DNA of 64,000 nucleotides from Callipepla californica brunnescens (GCA_023055505.1 JALIRH010000013.1:2170001-2234000), one strand, 5' to 3'; positions 1-63,804 are shown, counted from the stretch's first letter. A program made the numbers and translations. Notes: generated from the sequence alone by a model not told the origin.

Positions 1-80
1 TGTCGCCCTCCACCGGGCTCTTTTGAGGGGATCCCTGTCCTTTTTGAACTGGGGAGCCCAGAACCGGACGCAGTATTCCT
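1..80 (-). mobile_element. CR1 LINE fragment in intron 3 of copy A (cut by window edge)
   Basis: Only the 5'-most part of the antisense CR1 fragment is visible. The CCAGAACCGGACGCAGTATTCC stretch ending near 80 marks its right boundary. Confidence 0.8.
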
Positions 81-340
81 GATAGTTTTCATCTGTGTTT
101 CTGAACCATTGCATTAAGCTTTCAATGCTTCTGATCAAATGTCAGCTTTACTGTAAATAATCCATGTTATTACTAAACATAATCCATAAGTAATCCAAAA
201 AGTCCATAATAAAATGCATAAAAACTTAAAGTTATGGATAAGAGTTATTTTGGATTTACTTTCTCTACAGTAGATATGAGTGTAGTTCGGAGGAAGCTTT
301 CAAAGCTGATTAAAGCTGGAAATTAATCTTTCCACTTTAG

Positions 341-3658
<3,318 letters not shown>

Positions 3659-3783
3659 GAATTTGCCCAGCAATGGGATTATTGCCTTCTTCAAGTTGCT
3701 GTCTACCGCCACTGAGTGTACACCAAGAATGTGAAGAACCCAGTGGAAGAATGTAGCAGCACTGTTGTATTGAAAGTGTTTAG

Positions 3784-3789
3784 AATAAA
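3784..3789 (+). terminator. AATAAA poly(A) signal of copy A
   Basis: AATAAA lies 125 bases after the stop codon and is followed by GT- and T-rich sequence (GGTGTTTGAGTT, then TGTGGTTTTCAG) suited to cleavage-factor binding. This predicts a short 3' UTR of roughly 150 bases. Confidence 0.75.
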
Positions 3790-3827
3790 GGTGTTTGAGT
3801 TATGATAATGTGGTTTTCAGTTTTTAA

Positions 3828-4368
3828 AACTACATCTCCCACGCGGAAATTAATTCTCTTCAGGTAAAGCTGAACTGTGGTGAAAACCACAGTTTTTATA
3901 CAGTTTTATACCTGTGCACGTGCAGAGCTGGTGCCGTTCATCATTGCACAGCTTCAAATGTAGGGGGAAGGGTCTACGCCCGGAATGGAGAGAGGCACTC
4001 AGGAACGTCCTCGAGGAGCGACGTTCGGGTTGAAACGTGAGACTTCCCGGGGCAGCGAGCATCACCAGCATCAGCACCACAGCCCAAAGTTGTCCAGAAA
4101 CGGTGTGGGGGAGGGGAGCGAAGCAATCCCCAAGGGAAGAGCGGCACGTGAGGGCGTGGGGTGCTCAGCAGGTCACGTGTTCCGGAGCGGGGCAACAATC
4201 GGGGGCGTGGTCTCCCTGAACATTGAGCGGTGCTGGGTTCCTGTTGCTTGTGACATTTCACTCGCAGGGGTCTGCAGTGGTCAACTGTGGCCATCGCTGG
4301 CAGAAACCACCCACAGGCTCTTGTGTTTTGGGCTTGGACGTCTGACGTTCATTGCTTAGACGTAAGCG
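3828..4368 (+). promoter_or_regulatory. CpG-rich promoter region of copy 1
   Basis: This segment between the poly(A) signal of copy A and the start codon of copy 1 contains a ZNF143/Staf-like box, ACTACATCTCCCACGCGG, at 3829-3846. CACGTG E-boxes lie at 3917-3922, 4145-4150 and 4174-4179. A GC/KLF-type box, GGGGGCGTGG, is at 4201-4210, and a CRE half-site, TGACGT, at 4343-4348. From about 3960 the segment is dense in CpG and continues into exon 1. No well-placed TATA box is obvious, so the transcription start is probably dispersed; its position is not determined. Copy-specific bases are A4132, T4234, A4266 and a private T at 4271. Confidence 0.6.
3873..3894. other. Perfect 9-bp inverted repeat with GAAA loop (paired RUNX-type sites)
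   Basis: The arms AACTGTGGT (3873-3881) and ACCACAGTT (3886-3894) are exact reverse complements around GAAA (3882-3885). As RNA this would be a 9-bp stem with a GNRA tetraloop about 85 bases after the poly(A) signal. As DNA each arm contains TGTGGT/ACCACA, the RUNX core, so it could be two inverted RUNX sites. It is unchanged in all units: 11795-11816, 19717-19738, 27639-27660, 35561-35582, 43483-43504, 51405-51426 and 59328-59349. Function is not shown by the sequence. Confidence 0.6.
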
Positions 4369-11580
<7,212 letters not shown>

Positions 11581-11705
11581 GAATTTGCCCAGCAATGGGA
11601 TTATTGCCTTCTTCAAGTTGCTGTCTACCGCCACTGAGTGTACACCAAGAATGTGAAGAACCCAGTGGAAGAATGTAGCAGCACTGTTGTATTGAAAGTG
11701 TTTAG

Positions 11706-11711
11706 AATAAA
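11706..11711 (+). terminator. AATAAA poly(A) signal of copy 1
   Basis: AATAAA lies 125 bases after the TAA of copy 1, with the same GT-rich downstream element. Confidence 0.75.
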
Positions 11712-11749
11712 GGTGTTTGAGTTATGATAATGTGGTTTTCAGTTTTTAA

Positions 11750-12290
11750 AACTACATCTCCCACGCGGAAATTAATTCTCTTCAGGTAAAGCTGAACTGT
11801 GGTGAAAACCACAGTTTTTATACAGTTTTATACCTGTGCACGTGCAGAGCTGGTGCCGTTCATCATTGCACAGCTTCAAATGTAGGGGGAAGGGTCTACG
11901 CCCGGAATGGAGAGAGGCACTCAGGAACGTCCTCGAGGAGCGACGTTCGGGTTGAAACGTGAGACTTCCCGGGGCAGCGAGCATCACCAGCATCAGCACC
12001 ACAGCCCAAAGTTGTCCAGAAACGGTGTGGGGGAGGGGAGCGAAGCAATCCCCGAGGGAAGAGCGGCACGTGAGGGCGTGGGGTGCTCAGCAGGTCACGT
12101 GTTCCGGAGCGGGGCAACAATCGGGGGCGTGGTCTCCCTGAACATTGAGCGGTGCCGGGTTCCTGTTGCTTGTGACATTTCACTCGCGGGGGTCGGCAGT
12201 GGTCAACTGTGGCCATCGCTGGCAGAAACCACCCAGAGGCTCTTGTGCTTTGGGCTTGGACGTCTGACGTTCATTGCTTAGACGTAAGCG
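11750..12290 (+). promoter_or_regulatory. CpG-rich promoter region of copy 2
   Basis: It carries the same boxes as the copy 1 promoter: ZNF143-like at 11751-11768, E-boxes at 11839, 12067 and 12096, and a GC box at 12123. It has CCCGAGGG, GCCGGG and GCGGGGGTCGG where copy 1 has CCCAAGGG, GCTGGG and GCAGGGGTCTG. The base change TTGTGCTTTGG near 12249 is shared only with copy 3. Confidence 0.6.
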
Positions 12291-19502
<7,212 letters not shown>

Positions 19503-19627
19503 GAATTTGCCCAGCAATGGGATTATTGCCTTCTTCAAGTTGCTGTCTACCGCCACTGAGTGTACACCAAGAATGTGAAGAACCCAGTGGAAGAATGTAG
19601 CAGCACTGTTGTATTGAAAGTGTTTAG

Positions 19628-19633
19628 AATAAA
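19628..19633 (+). terminator. AATAAA poly(A) signal of copy 2
   Basis: AATAAA lies 125 bases after the stop of copy 2; the context is unchanged. Confidence 0.75.
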
Positions 19634-19671
19634 GGTGTTTGAGTTATGATAATGTGGTTTTCAGTTTTTAA

Positions 19672-20212
19672 AACTACATCTCCCACGCGGAAATTAATTC
19701 TCTTCAGGTAAAGCTGAACTGTGGTGAAAACCACAGTTTTTATACAGTTTTATACCTGTGCACGTGCAGAGCTGGTGCCGTTCATCATTGCACAGCTTCA
19801 AATGTAGGGGGAAGGGTCTACGCCCGGAATGGAGAGAGGCACTCAGGAACGTCCTCGAGGAGCGACGTTCGGGTTGAAACGTGAGACTTCCCGGGGCAGC
19901 GAGCATCACCAGCATCAGCACCACAGCCCAAAGTTGTCCAGAAACGGTGTGGGGGAGGGGAGCGAAGCAATCCCCGAGGGAAGAGCGGCACGTGAGGGCG
20001 TGGGGTGCTCAGCAGGTCACGTGTTCCGGAGCGGGGCAACAATCGGGGGCGTGGTCTCCCTGAACATTGAGCGGTGCCGGGTTCCTGTTGCTTGTGACAT
20101 TTCACTCGCGGGGGTCGGCAGTGGTCAACTGTGGCCATCGCTGGCAGAAACCACCCAGAGGCTCTTGTGCTTTGGGCTTGGACGTCTGACGTTCATTGCT
20201 TAGACGTAAGCG
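19672..20212 (+). promoter_or_regulatory. CpG-rich promoter region of copy 3
   Basis: The ZNF143-like box is at 19673-19690, E-boxes are at 19761, 19989 and 20018, and the GC box is at 20045. At every variable position noted it matches the copy 2 promoter. Confidence 0.6.
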
Positions 20213-27424
<7,212 letters not shown>

Positions 27425-27549
27425 GAATTTGCCCAGCAATGGGATTATTGCCTTCTTCAAGTTGCTGTCTACCGCCACTGAGTGTACACCAAGAATGTGA
27501 AGAACCCAGTGGAAGAATGTAGCAGCACTGTTGTATTGAAAGTGTTTAG

Positions 27550-27555
27550 AATAAA
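27550..27555 (+). terminator. AATAAA poly(A) signal of copy 3
   Basis: AATAAA lies 125 bases after the stop of copy 3; the context is unchanged. Confidence 0.75.
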
Positions 27556-27593
27556 GGTGTTTGAGTTATGATAATGTGGTTTTCAGTTTTTAA

Positions 27594-28134
27594 AACTACA
27601 TCTCCCACGCGGAAATTAATTCTCTTCAGGTAAAGCTGAACTGTGGTGAAAACCACAGTTTTTATACAGTTTTATACCTGTGCACGTGCAGAGCTGGTGC
27701 CGTTCATCATTGCACAGCTTCAAATGTAGGGGGAAGGGTCTACGCCCGGAATGGAGAGAGGCACTCAGGAACGTCCTCGAGGAGCGACGTTCGGGTTGAA
27801 ACGTGAGACTTCCCGGGGCAGCGAGCATCACCAGCATCAGCACCACAGCCCAAAGTTGTCCAGAAACGGTGTGGGGGAGGGGAGCGAAGCAATCCCCGAG
27901 GGAAGAGCGGCACGTGAGGGCGTGGGGTGCTCAGCAGGTCACGTGTTCCGGAGCGGGGCAACAATCGGGGGCGTGGTCTCCCTGAACATTGAGCGGTGCC
28001 GGGTTCCTGTTGCTTGTGACATTTCACTCGCGGGGGTCGGCAGTGGTCAACTGTGGCCATCGCTGGCAGAAACCACCCAGAGGCTCTTGTGTTTTGGGCT
28101 TGGACGTCTGACGTTCATTGCTTAGACGTAAGCG
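27594..28134 (+). promoter_or_regulatory. CpG-rich promoter region of copy 4
   Basis: The ZNF143-like box is at 27595-27612, E-boxes are at 27683, 27911 and 27940, and the GC box is at 27967. It has the G-type bases of copies 2-3 except for TTGTGTTTTGG near the start codon. Confidence 0.6.
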
Positions 28135-35346
<7,212 letters not shown>

Positions 35347-35471
35347 GAATTTGCCCAGCAATGGGATTATTGCCTTCTTCAAGTTGCTGTCTACCGCCAC
35401 TGAGTGTACACCAAGAATGTGAAGAACCCAGTGGAAGAATGTAGCAGCACTGTTGTATTGAAAGTGTTTAG

Positions 35472-35477
35472 AATAAA
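35472..35477 (+). terminator. AATAAA poly(A) signal of copy 4
   Basis: AATAAA lies 125 bases after the stop of copy 4; the context is unchanged. Confidence 0.75.
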
Positions 35478-35515
35478 GGTGTTTGAGTTATGATAATGTG
35501 GTTTTCAGTTTTTAA

Positions 35516-36056
35516 AACTACATCTCCCACGCGGAAATTAATTCTCTTCAGGTAAAGCTGAACTGTGGTGAAAACCACAGTTTTTATACAGTTTTATACC
35601 TGTGCACGTGCAGAGCTGGTGCCGTTCATCATTGCACAGCTTCAAATGTAGGGGGAAGGGTCTACGCCCGGAATGGAGAGAGGCACTCAGGAACGTCCTC
35701 GAGGAGCGACGTTCGGGTTGAAACGTGAGACTTCCCGGGGCAGCGAGCATCACCAGCATCAGCACCACAGCCCAAAGTTGTCCAGAAACGGTGTGGGGGA
35801 GGGGAGCGAAGCAATCCCCAAGGGAAGAGCGGCACGTGAGGGCGTGGGGTGCTCAGCAGGTCACGTGTTCCGGAGCGGGGCAACAATCGGGGGCGTGGTC
35901 TCCCTGAACATTGAGCGGTGCTGGGTTCCTGTTGCTTGTGACATTTCACTCGCAGGGGTCGGCAGTGGTCAACTGTGGCCATCGCTGGCAGAAACCACCC
36001 AGAGGCTCTTGTGTTTTGGGCTTGGACGTCTGACGTTCATTGCTTAGACGTAAGCG
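35516..36056 (+). promoter_or_regulatory. CpG-rich promoter region of copy 5
   Basis: The ZNF143-like box is at 35517-35534, E-boxes are at 35605, 35833 and 35862, and the GC box is at 35889. It has A35820, T35922 and A35954, matching copy 1, but lacks the private copy 1 T at 4271. Confidence 0.6.
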
Positions 36057-43268
<7,212 letters not shown>

Positions 43269-43393
43269 GAATTTGCCCAGCAATGGGATTATTGCCTTCT
43301 TCAAGTTGCTGTCTACCGCCACTGAGTGTACACCAAGAATGTGAAGAACCCAGTGGAAGAATGTAGCAGCACTGTTGTATTGAAAGTGTTTAG

Positions 43394-43399
43394 AATAAA
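43394..43399 (+). terminator. AATAAA poly(A) signal of copy 5
   Basis: AATAAA lies 125 bases after the stop of copy 5; the context is unchanged. Confidence 0.75.
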
Positions 43400-43437
43400 G
43401 GTGTTTGAGTTATGATAATGTGGTTTTCAGTTTTTAA

Positions 43438-43978
43438 AACTACATCTCCCACGCGGAAATTAATTCTCTTCAGGTAAAGCTGAACTGTGGTGAAAACCAC
43501 AGTTTTTATACAGTTTTATACCTGTGCACGTGCAGAGCTGGTGCCGTTCATCATTGCACAGCTTCAAATGTAGGGGGAAGGGTCTACGCCCGGAATGGAG
43601 AGAGGCACTCAGGAACGTCCTCGAGGAGCGACGTTCGGGTTGAAACGTGAGACTTCCCGGGGCAGCGAGCATCACCAGCATCAGCACCACAGCCCAAAGT
43701 TGTCCAGAAACGGTGTGGGGGAGGGGAGCGAAGCAATCCCCAAGGGAAGAGCGGCACGTGAGGGCGTGGGGTGCTCAGCAGGTCACGTGTTCCGGAGCGG
43801 GGCAACAATCGGGGGCGTGGTCTCCCTGAACATTGAGCGGTGCCGGGTTCCTGTTGCTTGTGACATTTCACTCGCGGGGGTCGGCAGTGGTCAACTGTGG
43901 CCATCGCTGGCAGAAACCACCCAGAGGCTCTTGTGTTTTGGGCTTGGACGTCTGACGTTCATTGCTTAGACGTAAGCG
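43438..43978 (+). promoter_or_regulatory. CpG-rich promoter region of copy 6
   Basis: The ZNF143-like box is at 43439-43456, E-boxes are at 43527, 43755 and 43784, and the GC box is at 43811. It is a mosaic: A at 43742 as in copies 1 and 5, then GCCGGG and GCGGGGG as in copies 2-4. A recombination or conversion breakpoint therefore probably lies between 43742 and 43844. Confidence 0.6.
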
Positions 43979-51190
<7,212 letters not shown>

Positions 51191-51315
51191 GAATTTGCCC
51201 AGCAATGGGATTATTGCCTTCTTCAAGTTGCTGTCTACCGCCACTGAGTGTACACCAAGAATGTGAAGAACCCAGTGGAAGAATGTAGCAGCACTGTTGT
51301 ATTGAAAGTGTTTAG

Positions 51316-51321
51316 AATAAA
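51316..51321 (+). terminator. AATAAA poly(A) signal of copy 6
   Basis: AATAAA lies 125 bases after the stop of copy 6; the context is unchanged. Confidence 0.75.
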
Positions 51322-51359
51322 GGTGTTTGAGTTATGATAATGTGGTTTTCAGTTTTTAA

Positions 51360-51900
51360 AACTACATCTCCCACGCGGAAATTAATTCTCTTCAGGTAAA
51401 GCTGAACTGTGGTGAAAACCACAGTTTTTATACAGTTTTATACCTGTGCACGTGCAGAGCTGGTGCCGTTCATCATTGCACAGCTTCAAATGTAGGGGGA
51501 AGGGTCTACGCCCGGAATGGAGAGAGGCACTCAGGAACGTCCTCGAGGAGCGACGTTCGGGTTGAAACGTGAGACTTCCCGGGGCAGCGAGCATCACCAG
51601 CATCAGCACCACAGCCCAAAGTTGTCCAGAAACGGTGTGGGGGAGGGGAGCGAAGCAATCCCCGAGGGAAGAGCGGCACGTGAGGGCGTGGGGTGCTCAG
51701 CAGGTCACGTGTTCCGGAGCGGGGCAACAATCGGGGGCGTGGTCTCCCTGAACATTGAGCGGTGCCGGGTTCCTGTTGCTTGTGACATTTCACTCGCGGG
51801 GGTCGGCAGTGGTCAACTGTGGCCATCGCTGGCAGAAACCACCCAGAGGCTCTTGTGTTTTGGGCTTGGACGTCTGACGTTCATTGCTTAGACGTAAGCG
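51360..51900 (+). promoter_or_regulatory. CpG-rich promoter region of copy 7
   Basis: The ZNF143-like box is at 51361-51378, E-boxes are at 51449, 51677 and 51706, and the GC box is at 51733. Variable bases match the copy 4 promoter. Confidence 0.6.
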
Positions 51901-59113
<7,213 letters not shown>

Positions 59114-59238
59114 GAATTTGCCCAGCAATGGGATTATTGCCTTCTTCAAGTTGCTGTCTACCGCCACTGAGTGTACACCAAGAATGTGAAGAACCCAGTG
59201 GAAGAATGTAGCAGCACTGTTGTATTGAAAGTGTTTAG

Positions 59239-59244
59239 AATAAA
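59239..59244 (+). terminator. AATAAA poly(A) signal of copy 7
   Basis: AATAAA lies 125 bases after the stop of copy 7; the context is unchanged. Confidence 0.75.
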
Positions 59245-59282
59245 GGTGTTTGAGTTATGATAATGTGGTTTTCAGTTTTTAA

Positions 59283-59823
59283 AACTACATCTCCCACGCG
59301 GAAATTAATTCTCTTCAGGTAAAGCTGAACTGTGGTGAAAACCACAGTTTTTATACAGTTTTATACCTGTGCACGTGCAGAGCTGGTGCCGTTCATCATT
59401 GCACAGCTTCAAATGTAGGGGGAAGGGTCTACGCCCGGAATGGAGAGAGGCACTCAGGAACGTCCTCGAGGAGCGACGTTCGGGTTGAAACGTGAGACTT
59501 CCCGGGGCAGCGAGCATCACCAGCATCAGCACCACAGCCCAAAGTTGTCCAGAAACGGTGTGGGGGAGGGGAGCGAAGCAATCCCCGAGGGAAGAGCGGC
59601 ACGTGAGGGCGTGGGGTGCTCAGCAGGTCACGTGTTCCGGAGCGGGGCAACAATCGGGGGCGTGGTCTCCCTGAACATTGAGCGGTGCCGGGTTCCTGTT
59701 GCTTGTGACATTTCACTCGCGGGGGTCGGCAGTGGTCAACTGTGGCCATCGCTGGCAGAAACCACCCAGAGGCTCTTGTGTTTTGGGCTTGGACGTCTGA
59801 CGTTCATTGCTTAGACGTAAGCG
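59283..59823 (+). promoter_or_regulatory. CpG-rich promoter region of copy 8
   Basis: The ZNF143-like box is at 59284-59301, E-boxes are at 59372, 59600 and 59629, and the GC box is at 59656. It matches the copy 7 promoter at the noted sites, so the divergence seen further into copy 8 has not yet begun here. Confidence 0.6.
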
Positions 59824-62800
59824 ATGATCTGCAGGCAGATGTACGCCATCACCACCGCCTTCCTCGCGGTGGTTGGTATCCTGATGGGGGCTACAGAGGC
59901 CGCTACTGTGAGCGCCTCTGTCCGTGTCTCGTACTACAACAGCACCAGCAACGAGACCGTGTCCCAGCAGTGCAAGAGCGGCGTATACGGTTTCAACTCT
60001 CCACTACGGAGCGCTCGCGGCGCTGTGGCCGTTCCCCACGGTGGCAGTCTTCAGGCGTGCGACCCTACCACCACGTTCAGCACCGCCGAGCCACAGTGGG
60101 TTGCACTGATTGAAAGAGGCAACTGCACCTTCGCCGAGAAGATCCACGTGGCGGCCGAGAGAGGTGCGGCGGCGGCCGTGATCTTCAACACAGCGGCTGA
60201 GGGCAATCGCACCTTTCCGATGTTCCATGCTGGTAAGCGTCCCCATCCTGCTGTCCCCTCGGGCCCGGCCAGGCTGCGAGGCGGCCTCGTGCTCCTCACT
60301 GCCGGTTGCTTTCGGCGCGATGCCCGAAAGGGGAAATACGACGTCTTGAAACTTGAGCCTCGGCTCAGCGTGAAACAAATGCCCTGCTGCCGCGGTTGGC
60401 GCAGCCCCGTGGGTGAGTGTCGGAAGCTAGAGCCATGCTTTGCTTGCACAGCAAGCACGTTTCTTTCGGCAGTGCTGCAGAAAAGCACGCAGGGTCTGCT
60501 TTGGAGGTGGCAGCGTGTGCTTCCGAGGCTGGAGGACACACGTGAGCCTGCCGCAGGTTCCTGCAGCTCGGCTCTGTGCTTTGCAGGCTGCAAGACAGAT
60601 CCTGCCTTTGGGGGTTCTCGCCCGAGTTTTTTTTACTCCTTTCTGCACAGCTGCTGTGCGCAGCCTCTCCTGTCATTCCTGACCCCTGACTGGGGAAAAC
60701 TGCTAGACCTCATGCTTGGACGTCTTGGGACAAAGGCATTACATGAGCAAGGTAGAAAAATAATAAGTGCTTTCTCAAACGAGAGCCTTTTGTGATTTGG
60801 CACCAGTCTGAGTTTTTGTATCTAAGGTTGGCTGAGGTTTCTCAGTGGACAGAAAAAAATTGGTCTCTCCAATAAAATTGGCTTCGCTTGGGGGTTGGTT
60901 CAAAACAGCACTTCTGTAGCTGCCTTTCTTGCCTCATTGTGTAATATCTATTATGAATGTTGTGCAGCTGATGGCTTAATGCCATCCTTAATGCTCCGTC
61001 CTTCCCAGCCTGTGAATCTGCTTTTCTTGTATTTGGTTTAGTGAGAGGCCACTGATGACTTGCTCATCTCTCCTTTTCCCTTTTTTTAACCTATGAACAA
61101 CATTGTGTTGAGACTGGTGTTCTCACAAGTAGTATGAAGTGTTCTTAGCAATTGCACTGTCCCAGGAAATGGAAGTGGCTTTGTCCAAGTCACTATTTAG
61201 GGACCGATGTTGCTTGAAATTCCTTCTGAAGGTAAAACTCTTTGGGCCCTCGGGATAGCTTGCTGTGTCACCAGAGCAGTGAAAACCGATGTTACAGTGT
61301 AGACGGAATTTGCGGTCTCCTATTGACAGTTTATAGGCAAGCACACCTCCGTATTGTCTTCTCTCTGAGTTTACGTTTGAAACCCACAGCATTTACAGTC
61401 GCCACGAGATTTTTTTACTCCAGCGTTTCTCAATTATTTCTAGAAAATACAGAAGCGAAGACTGGCCTACATAGCTTTGTTTGTTTGGTGCCTGGATAAG
61501 TATTCAAGGGCACTGTCAAATTTAGGGTGAGAGAGGAGCAGATACATTGCATGAAGCATCAGTAAGCTGTCAGCTCTGTGCCTGAGGTCTGGGCAGGAGC
61601 TGCCCTTGGTGTGTGTATGATTGCTTTCCAACTTCGTGCAACTCAAAGGCAAGTTAAAGTGTAAATTGCCCGAGTGTTGTGTCTAAAACAGTGATGAAGA
61701 ATGTCTTATGGGAGTGAGGAGCTTTATGGAGGGGAATGACTTTTAAATATGGCTCAGCTTGTAAGTAATCAGACGTATTCGTTCAGTGGAACAAGTACAA
61801 GGAGGTGGCACTAAAAATGCAGATGCCAGTGAGAAACTCTCCAGTTTGTTCTTTGGCACTTGAACTGGGACCTCTAAGATGGCTGCAATATAACACCAGT
61901 GAACGTGGATTCCGTTTCTCTTTTGCAGGTACAGGAAGCATCGTTGCCATTATGATCAGCAGCCTGGAAGGCATGGAGATCCTGCGCCGGATTGAGAGTG
62001 GCCTGAAAGTGGACATGGTTATTGAAGCGGGGAAGAAGCACGGTCCCTTGATGAATTTCTATTCCATCTTATTCCTCTCGGAGTCACTGATCGTCCTCGC
62101 TGCAGTGATTATGGTTTACTCAATTTTTTATTGTGCTCAGAGATTCAGGATCTCCAGGGCACAGGTGTGTTGGTGTTGTTTCTGTCACTTACTGTCCCTC
62201 TGAGCCACCGTGCTGTGGATCGTGAAGCTGAAATAGTGCTTGAGCACTGAGGTGACTGAATTCCTTCTTTCCAAAGGAAGGAGAGTGAGAGCTAAGGGAG
62301 GTCTTTTGAAACAGCTAAAAACTTTTCGAAGAAATGGCAGAAAGCAACCTGTCTGCTTGTGCCTTGAGAGTGTAACTGATGGTGCTTAGTCGGGTTTCTC
62401 CTACAAACTGTACTTCTTGAACAGCAGTGCAGCAATAATGCCGATGTACTAGGGGAGGTGAGAGAGCTAAGCTGCTTTTATCTGACGCTCACACTTCCCA
62501 TGTAGCACTGCTGCAATGTGAGATAGGCACCAAGGTAAGTATGAGGAGCTACTGCTAATGAGAAAAATAAGAGTTTAACCAGGACTCCTTTCTGTTACAG
62601 CGACAGCTGAAGGCCAAAGCTAAGAAGGCCCTTGGAAAAATGCAGCTGCGCACCCTGAAGGAAGGGGACAAGGTATGGCAGCTCCTCAGCACCCTAGCAC
62701 ACCCTTCACATGGAACCCAGAGTTTGTCCTTCCTATTAGGACAGGGTGCAGAAACCTCTTGGAACCCGTAACTGCATGTTCCTCTTTTGCGCCAAGTTCT

Positions 62801-63804
62801 TTTCAAGGGCACAAGATGTCAGAGTTTGCACATACTTTCAAATCACGTATATGTATTTTTGCATCTTACTCATAGTCTTCCTGTGCTGAGAGGTCCCAAA
62901 TTTCTAATGTGGAAAATGCCAGAAATGCTTTACTTGGAAAGCAGATTCATCATCGGCTTCAGTGGCCATTCCTCTCTGGGCAGATGTTGGAAGCAGTGCT
63001 TTCCAAATCTCTGCAGTATTGACTGAGATAATCCAGCAGGTTGCACAGGTGGCTGTCCAAAAGGGTCTTGAATATCTCCAAAGTAGGAGCCCCACAGTGT
63101 CTCTAGGCAGCCTGTTCCAGCGCTCTGCCACCCTACCTTCTCTGCTAACAAGTTCTTCTTCATGTTTGTGTGGGACCTCCTATGTTTCAGTTCTTGGCCA
63201 TTGTTCCTCATCCTATCACTACACACCACTGAAAGGAACCTGGCCTCATCCAGTTGCATCCCCCCCTTCAGATGTTTATGAACATCGATCAGATCCTCTC
63301 TCAGCCACCTCTTCTCCAGGATGGACAGCCCCAGAACAGCCTTTCCTTATCCCACAGGTGCTCCAGGCCCCACATCGCCTCTGTCGCCCTCCACCGGGCT
63401 CTTTTGAGGGGATCCCTGTCCTTTTTGAACTGGGGAGCCCAGAACCGGACGCAGTATTCCTGATAGTTTTCATCTGTGTTTCTGAACCATTGCATTAAGC
63501 TTTCAATGCTTCTGATCAAATGTCAGCTTTACTGTAAATAATCCATGTTATTACTAAACATAATCCATAAGTAATCCAAAAAGTCCATAATAAAATGCAT
63601 AAAAACTTAAAGTTATGGATAAGAGTTATTTTGGATTTACTTTCTCTACAGTAGATATGAGTGTAGTTCGGAGGAAGCTTTCAAAGCTGATTAAAGCTGA
63701 AAATTAATCTTTCCACTTTAGGAAACTGGTCCTGATGGAGATACCTGTGCCGTGTGCATTGACTCGTACAAGCCAGATGAAGTCGTGCGCATCTTGGCTT
63801 GCAA
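59824..63804 (+). CDS. RNF128-like: Copy 8 (5' part): divergent RNF128-like E3 ubiquitin ligase, exons 1-4
   Basis: Exons in the window are 59824-60232, 61929-62164, 62601-62672 and 63722-63804. Intron 4 runs off the right edge, so half of the RING and the tail are not visible. Exon 1 is consensus. Exon 2 differs from all other copies by eight bases, seven of which change residues: A138T, V170A, F181Y, L189S, I192V, P193L and T194A. Five of the seven lie in the membrane span (about 181-205). The Gly-Thr-Gly-Ser at the exon 1/2 join and the Tyr at 181 look closer to ordinary RNF128, so copy 8 may be ancestral in state there. The exon 2 donor is GTGTGT instead of GTGAGT. Confidence 0.88.
63032..63461 (-). 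mobile_element. CR1 LINE fragment in intron 3 of copy 8
   Basis: Same fragment and ends, with three private substitutions near 63083, 63106 and 63226. It belongs to the divergent tract of copy 8, which shows that the insertion predates the split of this unit from the others. Confidence 0.85.
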
